Below, piece by piece: positions 17,693 through 27,402 of a stretch of 64,000 nucleotides of DNA. Origin of the DNA: Rhodoplanes serenus. Its GTDB lineage: Bacteria > Pseudomonadota > Alphaproteobacteria > Rhizobiales > Xanthobacteraceae. Below the pieces are notes generated by a model, which did no database searches, was not told the origin of the DNA, and saw nothing but the letters and a program-made list of their open reading frames with translations. The position numbers and the translations under genes were made by a program. The first letter of the stretch is position 1; each line of letters starts with the position of its first letter. The stretch covers positions 1 through 64,000 of the forward strand of contig CAMDFO010000018.1 of assembly GCA_945897515.1 (NCBI GenBank), read 5' to 3'.

Positions 17693-19450
17693 TTGGCCCA
17701 GTCTGCGACCGCATCACGGAGCCCACATCCCGAGGTTGCCAACGCGCTGCGGGATTGCCGCCGCGCGTTCTGGAGCGTGGCGGTGTTCTCGGCCGCGGTG
17801 AACGTGCTGATGCTGGCCGGCCCGCTCTACATGCTGCAAATCTATGATCGGGTGCTGGCCAGCCGCAGCGTGCCGACGCTGATCGCGCTGACCATGTTTC
17901 TTGTCGGGGCCTACGCGTTCCAGGGGGTCTTCGATTTGATCCGCGGGCGCGTCGTGGTGCGCGCGGCGGGCGTGCTGGATCAGCATCTCGGCACCACGGT
18001 GCACGCCGCCGTGGTCCGGCTCGGCCTGATCGGCCGCGCGCCGGGCGAGGCGCACCAGCCGATGCGCGATCTCGATCAGATCCGCGGCTTCCTGACCAGC
18101 GCCGGGCCGATCGCGATCGTCGATCTGCCGTGGGTACCGGCGTTTCTGGCGATCTGTTTTCTGATCCATCCCTGGCTCGGCCTGCTGTCGCTCGCGGGGG
18201 CCCTGCTGCTGCTGGTGCTCACGGTCATGACCGAGCGCGCAAGCCGCGTTCCGGCACGCGACCTCATGCGCGACTCCGGGCTGCGGGCGGCGATGGTGGA
18301 GGCCGACCGTCGCAACGGCGAGTCGGTTGTCGCCATGGGCATGGCCGGTGCGGTGGCGAAACGCTGGTCCAAGGTCAATGCGCGCTACCTCGGCGCGGTC
18401 GAGCGCTCGGCGGACGTTGCCGGCGGTTATGGCAGCTTCACCAGGATGCTGCGGCTGCTGTTGCAGTCCGCCATTCTGGGGCTCGGCGCCTATCTCGTGA
18501 TCCGCCAGGAGTTGACCCCCGGCGCCATGATCGCGGCTTCGATCATGATGGGCCGCGCGCTCGCTCCGATCGAAACTGCGATCGCGCACTGGCGTTCCTT
18601 CATCGGGGCGCGGCAGAGCATCAGCCGCCTGTCCGAGATTCTGGCGCGGCTGCGGCCGGCGACGACCCCGACCGAACTCCCCAAACCGGCGCGGAGCATC
18701 GACGTCGAGCACGTCACGGTTGCCGCGCCTGGCGCCGCCAAGCCAATCCTGCAGGACGTGCGTTTCCGGCTGAACGCGGGCGAGGCGCTCGGCATCATCG
18801 GCCCGAGCGGAGCCGGCAAGACATCGCTGGTGCGGACGCTAACCGGCATCTGGCGGCCGGCACGCGGCACGGTGCGCCTCGATGGCGCCGCGCTCGATCA
18901 ATGGGACCCGGAAGCGCTCGGCCCCTGCATCGGCTTCGTTGCGCAGAGCGCGGATCTGTTCGATGGCACCATCGCCGAGAACATCGCACGCATGGCGATC
19001 GAGCCGGATAGCGAGGCGGTGCTCAAGGCCGCGCGCGCCGCCGGTGCACATGACATGATCCTGCGTCTGCCTTCTGGTTACGACACGCCGGTCGGGGAGG
19101 CGGGGGTTGCGCTGTCGGCCGGCCAGCGCCAGCGCATCGCGCTCGCTCGCGCACTCTACGGCGATCCGTTCCTCATCGTGCTCGACGAGCCGCACAGCAA
19201 TCTCGATGCCGAGGGCGAGGCCGCGCTCACCCACGCAATCCAGGCCGCCAAGGCCCGGCGCGCCATCGTGATCATCATCGCGCATCGGCCTTCGGCGCTG
19301 GCGACCTGCGACAAGGTGCTGTTCCTTGCCAACGGCGCACAACAGGCGTTCGGGCCGCGCGATGAGGTGTTGCAGAAGCTGGCGCGGCCGGCTCCGCCGG
19401 CAGCGGCGGGCGGGCTGAAGGTTGTCAGCGACACCAGGAGCGAACGATGA
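17693..19450 (+). CDS. Type I secretion system permease/ATPase (PrtD family)
   Basis: 585 residues: six-helix membrane domain (about 25-320) and ABC ATPase (335-570). Walker A GPSGAGKTS starts at 370, the signature is LSAGQ at 474-478 (usual LSGGQ), and Walker B FLIVLDEP ends near 500. The PrtD-type exporter drives one-step secretion of a C-terminally signalled substrate. The only start that includes the whole first helix is TTG at 17693, without a strong ribosome site. A TTGACT box lies at 17611 and a near EcfG match (GGAAC-N16-AGTT) at 17588. The HlyD gene overlaps its stop; neither TolC nor an RTX cargo gene is in the window. Confidence 0.87.
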   Translation: MAQSATASRSPHPEVANALRDCRRAFWSVAVFSAAVNVLMLAGPLYMLQIYDRVLASRSVPTLIALTMFLVGAYAFQGVFDLIRGRVVVRAAGVLDQHLGTTVHAAVVRLGLIGRAPGEAHQPMRDLDQIRGFLTSAGPIAIVDLPWVPAFLAICFLIHPWLGLLSLAGALLLLVLTVMTERASRVPARDLMRDSGLRAAMVEADRRNGESVVAMGMAGAVAKRWSKVNARYLGAVERSADVAGGYGSFTRMLRLLLQSAILGLGAYLVIRQELTPGAMIAASIMMGRALAPIETAIAHWRSFIGARQSISRLSEILARLRPATTPTELPKPARSIDVEHVTVAAPGAAKPILQDVRFRLNAGEALGIIGPSGAGKTSLVRTLTGIWRPARGTVRLDGAALDQWDPEALGPCIGFVAQSADLFDGTIAENIARMAIEPDSEAVLKAARAAGAHDMILRLPSGYDTPVGEAGVALSAGQRQRIALARALYGDPFLIVLDEPHSNLDAEGEAALTHAIQAAKARRAIVIIIAHRPSALATCDKVLFLANGAQQAFGPRDEVLQKLARPAPPAAAGGLKVVSDTRSER

Positions 19451-20760
19451 CGTCGAACGAGCGCGATCCCCGACGGGTCATCCGCAAACTCAATCTCATC
19501 GGCTTCGCACTGCTTGTGGTCATGGTCGGTGGGATTGGCGGCTGGGCCGCCACCAGCGAGATCGCCGGGGCGGTGATCGCACCCGGCACGGTCGTGGTCG
19601 AGTCCAATATCAAGAAGGTGCAACACTCCAGCGGAGGCATCGTCGGCGAGATTCTGGTGCGGGAGGGCAGCCAGGTCGAGGCCGGCCAGGTCGTGATGCG
19701 GCTCGACGATACGCTGACCAAGGCCACACTGGGCATCGTGCGCTCGCAGCTCGACGAACTGATGGCCCGCGAAGCTCGGCTGCTGGCCGAGCGCGAGGGC
19801 AGCGAGAGCATCGGATTTCCGGATGCGCTCCTGGCGCGTCGGGGCGAAACGTCGGTCGTAACCGCTCTGAGCGGTGAAGAAAGACTGTTTGAATCGCGCC
19901 GCAGTGCTCGCACCGGCCAACGCGCGCAACTGCGCGAACGCGTCGCCCAGATCGGCGAGGAGGTTCGCGGCCTGTCGTCGCAATTGACGGCGAAGGAGAG
20001 TGAGATTCAGTTCATCGGCGAAGAGCTGGTCGGCGTCAGTGACCTCTACAAGAAGAACCTGATCCCGATCATCCGCTACATGCAGCTCCAGCGCGACCAG
20101 GCCAAGCTCACGGGCGAACGCGGCCAATTCATCGCCGAGATCGCCCGCACCCGCGGCAAGATCAGCGAGACCGAACTTCAGATCATCCAGCTCGACCAGG
20201 ATTTTCGCACCGAGGTGCTGCGCGAGCTCCGCGACATCCAAGGCAAGATCGCCGAGATCAAGGAACGCGTGGTCGCGGCCGAAGACCAGCTCCGGCGCGT
20301 CGACATTCGCGCGCCGCAAAGCGGGATCGTGCTTCAGCTCGCCGTGCACACGGTCGGCGGCGTAATCGCCAACGGCGAGACCATCATGCAGATCGTGCCG
20401 CGCGCCGACCAGCTCGTGGTCGAGGCCAAGGTTGCGCCGCAGGACGTGGATCAGGTCGTACCCGGCGCCAAAGTGACGGTGCGCATCCTGGCCGGCAACC
20501 AGCGCACCACTCCCGACGTCAATGGTGTGATCGCGCGGGTGTCCGCCGACCTGACGCGCGAGCCGCAGACCAGCCAGGCCTATTACCTGGTGCGTGCAAC
20601 GCTCGATCCCGAGCAGGTGCTCCGGCTCGCCGCGCACAACCTGACGCTGGTGCCGGGAATGCCGGCCGAGGCGTTCATCCAGACCGACAACCGCACGCCG
20701 CTGCAATACCTGCTCAAGCCGCTGCAGGATCAGATCGCCCGGACATTCCGCGAGCGCTGA
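19447..20760 (+). CDS. HlyD-family periplasmic adaptor of the type I secretion system
   Basis: 437 residues: short cytoplasmic N-terminus, one membrane helix (about 17-38, LIGFALLVVMVGGIGGWAA), a lipoyl-like half motif (AGAVIAPGTVVVESNIKKVQH), a long coiled coil (about 90-290, rich in E, R, L and Q), the second lipoyl half (VDIRAPQSGIV) and a beta-barrel end (VPGMPAEAFIQT). It bridges the inner-membrane ABC exporter to an outer-membrane TolC channel. ATGA overlap with the ABC gene shows translational coupling. Confidence 0.88.
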   Translation: MTSNERDPRRVIRKLNLIGFALLVVMVGGIGGWAATSEIAGAVIAPGTVVVESNIKKVQHSSGGIVGEILVREGSQVEAGQVVMRLDDTLTKATLGIVRSQLDELMAREARLLAEREGSESIGFPDALLARRGETSVVTALSGEERLFESRRSARTGQRAQLRERVAQIGEEVRGLSSQLTAKESEIQFIGEELVGVSDLYKKNLIPIIRYMQLQRDQAKLTGERGQFIAEIARTRGKISETELQIIQLDQDFRTEVLRELRDIQGKIAEIKERVVAAEDQLRRVDIRAPQSGIVLQLAVHTVGGVIANGETIMQIVPRADQLVVEAKVAPQDVDQVVPGAKVTVRILAGNQRTTPDVNGVIARVSADLTREPQTSQAYYLVRATLDPEQVLRLAAHNLTLVPGMPAEAFIQTDNRTPLQYLLKPLQDQIARTFRER

Positions 20761-20763
20761 TCC

Positions 20764-21456
20764 TCAGCCGTCGAGCCACGCCACGGCGCGGATCGGGCTG
20801 CCGGTGCCGCCCTTGATCTTCAGCGGAAATCCGATGAAGCGGAAGCGGCCCTTGCCGACCAGCTTGTCGAGATTGGCAAGACCTTCCATGTGGGTGAAGC
20901 CGAGGTCGCGGCAGACGTGATGCACTTCGAAATTGATCCGCCCAGGGCGGCCCGGGCTGATCGCCTCGACCCCGAACATGCCGATACGTTTGTTGCCGAG
21001 CCAGGTCGCGGATTCCTTGGTCAGGCCGGGGAAGTCGGTCATATAGGCCGGCGTGCCATAGCACCGGCGGTGGAAATCCATGTGCAGGAGCACGGTGTCT
21101 TTCGGCTTGATGGCGACGCCAGCCGCCTTCTCCGCCTGTTCGAGATCCTCGATCGAGACATCCGACTTGAGCGGCTTGTGCGACAGATCGAGACACACCG
21201 CCTCGGTGAAGAAGGTCTCGAGCGGCATCTCGTCGATCGACATCGCACCGGGACTCGCATCGAAATGCCGCGGAGCGTCGACGTGCGTTCCGGCGTGGTC
21301 GCCCATTGCCAGCGACAAGGTGGCGGATGAGAACTTGTAGCCGTCGGCGTCGCGCACCTCGTCATGGGTGCCGAACGGCGTGATGATGACCTGCGGGTGC
21401 GTCGAGAATCCCGCCATCTTGTGATAGATGCTGCGGCTCAGGTCGATCAAAATCAT
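20764..21456 (-). CDS. Cyclase-family (kynurenine formamidase-like) metal hydrolase
   Basis: 230 residues. HAGTHVDAPRHF (54-65) is the metal-binding signature of the family (H54, H58, D60 and H64 as likely ligands), with SPGRPG and NFEVHHVCRDLGFTHMEGL further on. Relatives hydrolyse N-formylkynurenine, isatin or cyclic amides, or act as polyketide cyclases; no neighbour narrows this. The second of two close ATGs (21454-21456) is preferred because GAGG stands six bases before it, while it abuts the first. The stop lies four bases from the stop of the convergent HlyD gene. Confidence 0.78.
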   Translation of the reverse strand: MILIDLSRSIYHKMAGFSTHPQVIITPFGTHDEVRDADGYKFSSATLSLAMGDHAGTHVDAPRHFDASPGAMSIDEMPLETFFTEAVCLDLSHKPLKSDVSIEDLEQAEKAAGVAIKPKDTVLLHMDFHRRCYGTPAYMTDFPGLTKESATWLGNKRIGMFGVEAISPGRPGRINFEVHHVCRDLGFTHMEGLANLDKLVGKGRFRFIGFPLKIKGGTGSPIRAVAWLDG

Positions 21457-21550
21457 GGGCATCCTCGCGGCGCGATTGTTGTTGTCATGCCGGGAGTGTA
21501 GCGCCGCGACGGCCGCGCCGTCATGTCGTGCGCGCGTTGTTCACGCGCCG

Positions 21551-22921
21551 TCAGCGCGACGCGGGTGCGGGGTCGTTCTGGGGAGCGGTGCTCATGCGCG
21601 GCAGCGGTACACTCAATGCCAATATGTCAGGCGCGGGCGTCATGACTTGTGCGGGGGCAGGATGGATCGACGCCCGCGACCACGGCGCGGACGGCACCAC
21701 CAGCCTCTTGGCCGCCTCGATTTCGATGCTTTGAGACGGTTTGAGTCCCGCCGTGAACGGCCGCGCGTCCAGGCCATCCGGCTGTGACGGCATGACGCTG
21801 CTCGCCTTCGGCGCTGGCGTGGCGGATTCCAGTGGAGAAGGTTGCGCCTGCGACGCGACGTTCTGCTCGGCCACGATTGCCGGCGCAGGCTCGGGCGGCG
21901 GCGCACGCTCGATCGGGGTGGCAATCTGCGGAGCAGCGCGCTGTAGCTCGACGGCAGGCGGATGGACCGTGGCCACGGCTGCGGATGGCGTCGGTTGCAT
22001 GATTGCAGCAGGCGGCGCGGGCTTCGCAGGTTCGGGCGCGGCACGCGCGAACGGCGGCAACCTCGGCACGTCACGTGGCGGCTCGCTCACGGCGGTGGCC
22101 TTCGGTGCAGGGGCGCTTGCGATCAGCGGAGCGCGGGCAGCGGGGGCGACCTGAACGATCTTGTAGCCGCCTTTCCTGAGTTGCCGCAGCAGCTCCGGCA
22201 GCGCCAGCGCGGTTGCCGGTTGGATGTCATGCAGCAGGATGATGCCTTTGCCCTTCTCGTTGAGCCTCGCCATGATCCGCCGGACCACGTCGCCCGCAGT
22301 GAGGTGCTTCCAATCGTCGCCCGCGATATCGGCGCTCCACACTGTCATGCGGCGCGAGCGCAGGTAGCCCTCCACGCCGTCGGCGCGCAGCAATCCTGGA
22401 ATGCGAAAAAACGGGGCGACAGCGTCGGGATCGCGCAACGCTGCTGCGGTCGAAGCGATGCCGCTGTCGACCTCCTTGCGCACCTCGGCGATCGGCATCT
22501 TGTTGAACGCCAGCGGATGGTTTTCGCTGTGGGTGCCGACGATGTGGCCTTCAGCCTGGATGCGGCGGACCAGATCCGGATAGCCGCGCGCCATGCGGCC
22601 GATGACGAAATAGTTGGCCTTCACGCAGTCGGCGGCCAGAACCTCCAGCACGCGATTGGTGTAGGGCGGCATCGGGCCGTCGTCGAAGGTCAGCACGACC
22701 TCCCTGTCTTTGAGCGGCAGCGTCTTGGGATACTGCAAGGTACCGATGCGCTCGTAATCGGCCGGATCGATCGTCATGATGCGGCTGGTGCCGAGCGCGC
22801 CGGGATTTCCGGGACAGTTGGCTGCATGTGCGGCGCTGGAGATTTCGAGCGCGCCAAGCGCCAACGCGACGGCCAGCACGCCCCGCAACGACACCGCACG
22901 CGATGACACAATCCGCAACAT
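21551..22921 (-). CDS. Polysaccharide deacetylase (NodB domain) with long Ala/Pro tail
   Basis: 456 residues. Signal peptide 1-33 (AHA-A), then a NodB domain (about 70-260) with all five motifs: TFDDGP (D80, D81), THSENHP (H131, H135), FFRIPG, ADIAGDDW and IILLHD. Such zinc or divalent-metal enzymes remove N-acetyl groups from peptidoglycan, chitin or other polysaccharides. Residues 260-456 are low-complexity Ala/Pro, likely an unstructured periplasmic spacer. The ATG at 22919-22921 is preferred to a GTG five codons earlier. A shorter paralogue follows upstream on the same strand. Confidence 0.85.
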   Translation of the reverse strand: MLRIVSSRAVSLRGVLAVALALGALEISSAAHAANCPGNPGALGTSRIMTIDPADYERIGTLQYPKTLPLKDREVVLTFDDGPMPPYTNRVLEVLAADCVKANYFVIGRMARGYPDLVRRIQAEGHIVGTHSENHPLAFNKMPIAEVRKEVDSGIASTAAALRDPDAVAPFFRIPGLLRADGVEGYLRSRRMTVWSADIAGDDWKHLTAGDVVRRIMARLNEKGKGIILLHDIQPATALALPELLRQLRKGGYKIVQVAPAARAPLIASAPAPKATAVSEPPRDVPRLPPFARAAPEPAKPAPPAAIMQPTPSAAVATVHPPAVELQRAAPQIATPIERAPPPEPAPAIVAEQNVASQAQPSPLESATPAPKASSVMPSQPDGLDARPFTAGLKPSQSIEIEAAKRLVVPSAPWSRASIHPAPAQVMTPAPDILALSVPLPRMSTAPQNDPAPASR

Positions 22922-23051
22922 GACGACGTTAACCACCGCTACCCGGATGACCTCAACCGGAGATCAGCTTGTAGCGGCGGCGTCGATGCGAGTCGCGTCG
23001 GTGCGTTAGAAATCGCCGGGCATGTTTAATCCGCGAGCGCATTGACGCCGG

Positions 23052-23828
23052 TCAGCGCACCGTTGGCGCTGCGAAGCGTTTCGTCGGCACCACATGGACC
23101 ACGCGGTAACCACGACGCTTAAGCTCTCGCAGGAATTCGGGGATCATCCCGGCGGTATGCGGCTGGGTATCGTGAAACAGCACGATGCCGCCGCCGGCGG
23201 CATCGAGCCGCCCGAGCACCAGCCCCAGGGTCTGCACCGCCGTCATCGGATTCCAGTCGCTCGCCCAAAGGTCGGCGCCGAACACCACAACGCCCTTCTG
23301 CTGCAGCCGGTCGAGCAGGGCGGGGCTCGAAGCGAAGCCCGGAAACCGGAAGAACGGCGTCGCCGGCGCCGCCAGAGGCTGCCCGTAGAGCGCCGTATCG
23401 ATGGCGGCAAAGCCGCGCGCGATCTCGGCCTCGGCCTTCTCCAGCGGCATCTGGTTCAGCAGCGGGTGCGAATAGGTGTGGTTGCCGATGGTATGGCCCT
23501 CGGCCAGCGCCCGCCGCGCCAACGCCGGATGGGCCGCCACATTGCGGCCCACCAGGAAAAAGCTGGCGCGCACGCATTCGCGCTTGAGTGCGTCCAGCAC
23601 GCGATCGGTGGTGCCGGGCCAGGGCCCGTCGTCGAAGGTCAGCACGACCTCCTTGGGCGCAAGCGGCAGCGTCCCGGGAAAATGCTTGCGCCCGACCTGC
23701 GGCATCGAAAGCGCGTCGATGCGAAGCTCGCGCGCGGTGCCGAGCGCATCCTCGGGGCACGAGGCTGCGGCCGGCACGAGACCCAGCGCCAGCACGCCAA
23801 GCGTCAGAACTGAAACAATACGCACCAT
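23052..23828 (-). CDS. Polysaccharide deacetylase (NodB domain)
   Basis: 258 residues. Signal peptide 1-22 (cleavage near AAA-S), then a complete NodB domain: TFDDGPWPG (D66, D67), NHTYSHP (H117, H121), FFRFPGFAS, ADLWASDWNP and IVLFHDTQPHT. It resembles the 456-residue gene next to it over the catalytic part and lacks that gene's tail, so the two are tandem paralogues, 130 bases apart, probably differing in placement or substrate in the envelope. Confidence 0.87.
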   Translation of the reverse strand: MVRIVSVLTLGVLALGLVPAAASCPEDALGTARELRIDALSMPQVGRKHFPGTLPLAPKEVVLTFDDGPWPGTTDRVLDALKRECVRASFFLVGRNVAAHPALARRALAEGHTIGNHTYSHPLLNQMPLEKAEAEIARGFAAIDTALYGQPLAAPATPFFRFPGFASSPALLDRLQQKGVVVFGADLWASDWNPMTAVQTLGLVLGRLDAAGGGIVLFHDTQPHTAGMIPEFLRELKRRGYRVVHVVPTKRFAAPTVR

Positions 23829-23993
23829 GAGTTTGCAGGGGTACGGCGCGCCACCCTCGAACGCAAGCGCGCGGTGTTGCCAAGGCTAACGCGGCCCAAA
23901 GGCGCCCACGAACAGATGGCTGTTCGCGATTGCCAGCATGAAGGGCCGGGCGTACAAGCGGCGCTTCTCCTCGCTCGCCTTTGCAGGCCCGGC

Positions 23994-25403
23994 ATGCTCG
24001 ACGAAAAAGACATGACCGTGACGGCGTCCGTTGGCGCAGCGCTGCGCGACGAGGAGGGGGCGGTCCGCTCCGAATTTCTCCAGCAGGTCAGCGATGCGAT
24101 CGAGCGCAACGATGTCGTCGCGCTGCGCGAGCTGGCAGGCGAACTGCACGAAGCCGATACCGGCGATCTGATCGAGGCGCTCGATCCCGATCTGCGCGCC
24201 CGCTTCGTCGAGCTCCTGGGCAGCGATTTCGACTTCACCGCGCTGACCGAGGTCGACGATGCAGTGCGCGAGGAAATCCTCGAGGAACTGGAGCCCGAGA
24301 CCGTCGCCGAGGGCGTCCGGGAACTCGATTCCGACGATGCGGCCTACATTCTTGAGGATCTGCCGAAGCAGGAGCAGGCCGAGATCCTCGAACAATTGCC
24401 GTCGCTGGAGCGTGCGGCGCTGGCGCGCATCCTCGACTACCCGGAGGATTCCGCAGGCCGGCGCATGCAGACCGAGTTCATCGCCGTGCCGCCATCGTGG
24501 ACCGTCGGCCACGCCATCGACCACATGCGCGAGACCGTCGATCTGCCCGAGCGGTTCTGGGAGCTCTATGTGGTCGATACGGCGTTCAAGCTTCTGGGCA
24601 CGGTCGGGCTCGACCGGCTGCTGCGGACCAAGCGCCCGGTTCCGATCACCGATCTGATGGACGACGAACGCTGGAGCGTGCACGCGACCGACGACCAGGA
24701 GGAGGTGGCGCGCATGTTCGAGCGCTACAACCTGGTCGCGGCGCCGGTGCTGGACGCCGGCGAGCGGCTGGTCGGCGTCATTACGTTCGACGATATCGTC
24801 GACGTGATCGAGGAGGAGGCCGAGGAGGACATCAAGGCGCTTGGCGGCGTCAACCGCGACGAAGAGCTTTCGGACTCGATCTGGACCATCGCCAAGAGCC
24901 GGTTTCCCTGGCTGCTTGCCAATCTGATGTGCGCCCTGGTGTCCGCCTGGGTGATCAGCCAGTTCGAAGGCTCGATCGTCAAAATGGTGGCGCTGGCGGT
25001 GCTCATGCCGATCGTCGCCAGCATGGGCGGCAACGCCGGCACCCAGACCATGACCGTTGCGGTGCGCGCTCTGGCGACCCGCGACCTGAGCGACGCCAAT
25101 TCGCTGCGCGTGGTGCGCCGTGAAGTCATTGTCGGCCTGATCAATGGTGTCGGCTTCGCCCTGATCATGGGCACGATCGCGGCGGTCTGGTTTCAGGTCG
25201 CCGATCTGGGCCTGGTCATCGGGCTGGCCATGATCTGCGTGCTGACGGCCGCGGCCATAGGCGGCATCGTCATCCCGCTGGTCCTGACCCGGCTCGGCAT
25301 CGACCCGGCGCTGGCGTCGGGGCCGTTCGTGACCACCGTGACCGACGTGGTGGGCTTTTTCGCCTTCCTGGGGATCGCCACGCTCTGGTTCGGGCTCAAA
25401 TAG
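23994..25403 (+). CDS. mgtE: Magnesium transporter MgtE
   Basis: 469 residues: N-terminal MgtE_N helical repeats (about 25-150, ILEDLPKQEQAEILEQL), two CBS domains (about 155-280) and five membrane helices (about 300-469) with the pore region GGNAGTQTMTVAVRALA and the family-typical GPFVTTVTDVVGFFAF. The N and CBS parts bind Mg2+ and close the channel when internal Mg2+ is high. ATG at 23994 is used; another ATG lies six codons on. Regulation by an RNA element is not evident in the short leader. Confidence 0.92.
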   Translation: MLDEKDMTVTASVGAALRDEEGAVRSEFLQQVSDAIERNDVVALRELAGELHEADTGDLIEALDPDLRARFVELLGSDFDFTALTEVDDAVREEILEELEPETVAEGVRELDSDDAAYILEDLPKQEQAEILEQLPSLERAALARILDYPEDSAGRRMQTEFIAVPPSWTVGHAIDHMRETVDLPERFWELYVVDTAFKLLGTVGLDRLLRTKRPVPITDLMDDERWSVHATDDQEEVARMFERYNLVAAPVLDAGERLVGVITFDDIVDVIEEEAEEDIKALGGVNRDEELSDSIWTIAKSRFPWLLANLMCALVSAWVISQFEGSIVKMVALAVLMPIVASMGGNAGTQTMTVAVRALATRDLSDANSLRVVRREVIVGLINGVGFALIMGTIAAVWFQVADLGLVIGLAMICVLTAAAIGGIVIPLVLTRLGIDPALASGPFVTTVTDVVGFFAFLGIATLWFGLK

Positions 25404-25502
25404 CGCTTTTGCGCAACGACTTTGGGCCAATGACTTGGCGTTAACCGCTTTCCGCTAGATTGGACCTTCGCATTTCGAAGGTGGGCCGGGCGGGCAGTAG
25501 TC

Positions 25503-27317
25503 ATGAGTATCGCAGCGACCCACGCGTCGGCGCCGCCGCGCCGGCTGGCCGCCCCGCGCCTGGTGGCGGCATTGGCGCTGTTTGCGATCTGCACCGCGCT
25601 GTTCTGCGGTGTCGCCGGCACGGTCCTGGTGCGCCAAGCCGACGAATCCCATGAAATGGGACGCCGCAATGCGCTGGCCAGCGCCATCGAGGACCTGCGC
25701 GGCTCCGGCTCCGATGTCGGAGCTTTCGACCTCAATATGATCCGGTGGCTGGAACGGACCGCCGGCCTGAAAGACTTGCGGTTCGAGACCGAGCCGCCGG
25801 GTGCGGAAGCCGACGGTGCGCGGGAAATCCATCCGGTGCTCGATCGCCAGGGCCGCATTGTCGGCTGGTTCAGCTGGGCGCCCGACCGCTCGATGACCCA
25901 GATCATGAACCGGCTTCGCCCGCTGCTGGCGGCCACCGGGCTGTGCCTCATCGGCTTCGCCGGCGTCGCGTTATGGCAGGTGCGCCGCGCCATGCGCGCG
26001 CTGGCCCGCAGCGAGCAGCGCGCCTGGGCGCTCGCGCACCAGGACATGCTCACGGGCCTGCCCAATCACCGCAAGATGCTCGAACTGATCGACGCCGCGA
26101 TGAAAGCCCGCGCGGCGCATGAGATCACGACACTGGCCTTCATCGATCTCGACGGTCTGGACGACATCAACGGCGCCTTCGGGCAGAGCATGGGCGACGC
26201 GCTGCTGGTGGCCTGGGCCGCGCGGCTCAGGGACGCGCTGCCACAAGGCGCGGCCGGCGGCCGGTTCGACGGCGACCAGTTCGCCGTGGTGATGACCGGA
26301 CCCGATGCCGAGACCACGGAAACCGCGCTCCGCGCGCTCGCGGACGCCCTGGCGCGGCCGTTCTGGATCAACGAAAAGGCGGTGCAGGTCGGCAATACGG
26401 TCGGTCTCGCGCATGCCCCGCTGCATGGACAGAAGCGCGATGAGATCACACGCCGCGCCGATCTCGCGCTGCGTGCAGCCAAGCGCAAGACGCGCGGCGG
26501 AATGGCGGGCTTTCAGCCGGCCATGGACGTCGAGATCGAGGATCGCCGCTTCATCGAACGCGAGCTCAAGCGCGCCCTGACTGAAGGCGGGCTCGACGTG
26601 CACTACCAGCCGATCGTGACGGCGGACGGCGCGCGGGTTCTCGGCGTCGAGGCGTTGGCGCGCTGGCAGCATCCGGTGCGCGGCGCGATTCCGCCCATGG
26701 TGTTCGTGGCGGTGGCCGAGCAGGCCGGGCTGATGGGGAAACTCGGCGCGTTCGTGCTGCGCCGGGCGCTGGAAGACTCCAAGCGCTGGCCGGCCCTGAC
26801 CATGTCGGTCAACCTGTCGCCGGTGCAAGTGCGCGATCCAGCCCTGGTCGATCTGATCGCCAACGCGCTGGCCGACGCGAGCGTAGCGCCGTCACGTCTG
26901 GTGCTGGAAGTGACCGAAGGCGTGCTGATCGACAATCCGGACGAGGCCAAGGCGCGGCTCGACGCATTGCACGGGCTCGGCGTCCGCCTCGCGCTCGACG
27001 ATTTCGGCACCGGCTATTCCAGCCTGGCGTATCTGCAGCGCTTCAAGTTCAACAAGCTGAAGATCGACAAGAGCTTCGTGGCGCCGCTCGGCCGCGCCTC
27101 CGACAGCCAGGCTATGGTGCAGGCGATCGTCGCGCTCGGCCGTGCGCTCGGCCTGACGCTGCTGGCGGAAGGCGTGGAAACCGAGGAGCAGCGCGTGCTG
27201 CTGCGGCTCGCCGGCTGCGAGGAAATGCAGGGTTTCCTGTTTGCCCAGGCTGCTCCGCGCGAGGCGCTGGACCGGCTGCTGGCGCAGGCTAACCCGGTGC
27301 GCGCTGCGGCAAGCTGA
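25503..27317 (+). CDS. EAL-domain phosphodiesterase with degenerate GGDEF domain
   Basis: 604 residues: two membrane helices (about 22-44 and 140-160) flank a 95-residue periplasmic sensor; then GGDEF (about 175-330) and EAL (about 355-595). The cyclase signature is FDGDQF (255-260) where GGDEF is expected, so diguanylate cyclase activity is unlikely, though the fold and [11 protein letters not shown] are kept. The EAL part is intact: EAL at 383-385, [29 protein letters not shown] and GVETEEQ. It should degrade c-di-GMP, with the degenerate domain possibly sensing GTP. ATG at 25503 without a strong ribosome site. Confidence 0.88.
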   Translation: MSIAATHASAPPRRLAAPRLVAALALFAICTALFCGVAGTVLVRQADESHEMGRRNALASAIEDLRGSGSDVGAFDLNMIRWLERTAGLKDLRFETEPPGAEADGAREIHPVLDRQGRIVGWFSWAPDRSMTQIMNRLRPLLAATGLCLIGFAGVALWQVRRAMRALARSEQRAWALAHQDMLTGLPNHRKMLELIDAAMKARAAHEITTLAFIDLDGLDDINGAFGQSMGDALLVAWAARLRDALPQGAAGGRFDGDQFAVVMTGPDAETTETALRALADALARPFWINEKAVQVGNTVGLAHAPLHGQKRDEITRRADLALRAAKRKTRGGMAGFQPAMDVEIEDRRFIERELKRALTEGGLDVHYQPIVTADGARVLGVEALARWQHPVRGAIPPMVFVAVAEQAGLMGKLGAFVLRRALEDSKRWPALTMSVNLSPVQVRDPALVDLIANALADASVAPSRLVLEVTEGVLIDNPDEAKARLDALHGLGVRLALDDFGTGYSSLAYLQRFKFNKLKIDKSFVAPLGRASDSQAMVQAIVALGRALGLTLLAEGVETEEQRVLLRLAGCEEMQGFLFAQAAPREALDRLLAQANPVRAAAS

Positions 27318-27402
27318 CAGGACGAAACCACCCGGCCATAATGCGAGTTGGGAGGTGGTCCCGGCGTCGAACGACCGGGGTCCGATCCGCGAGGAACGCT
27401 CC

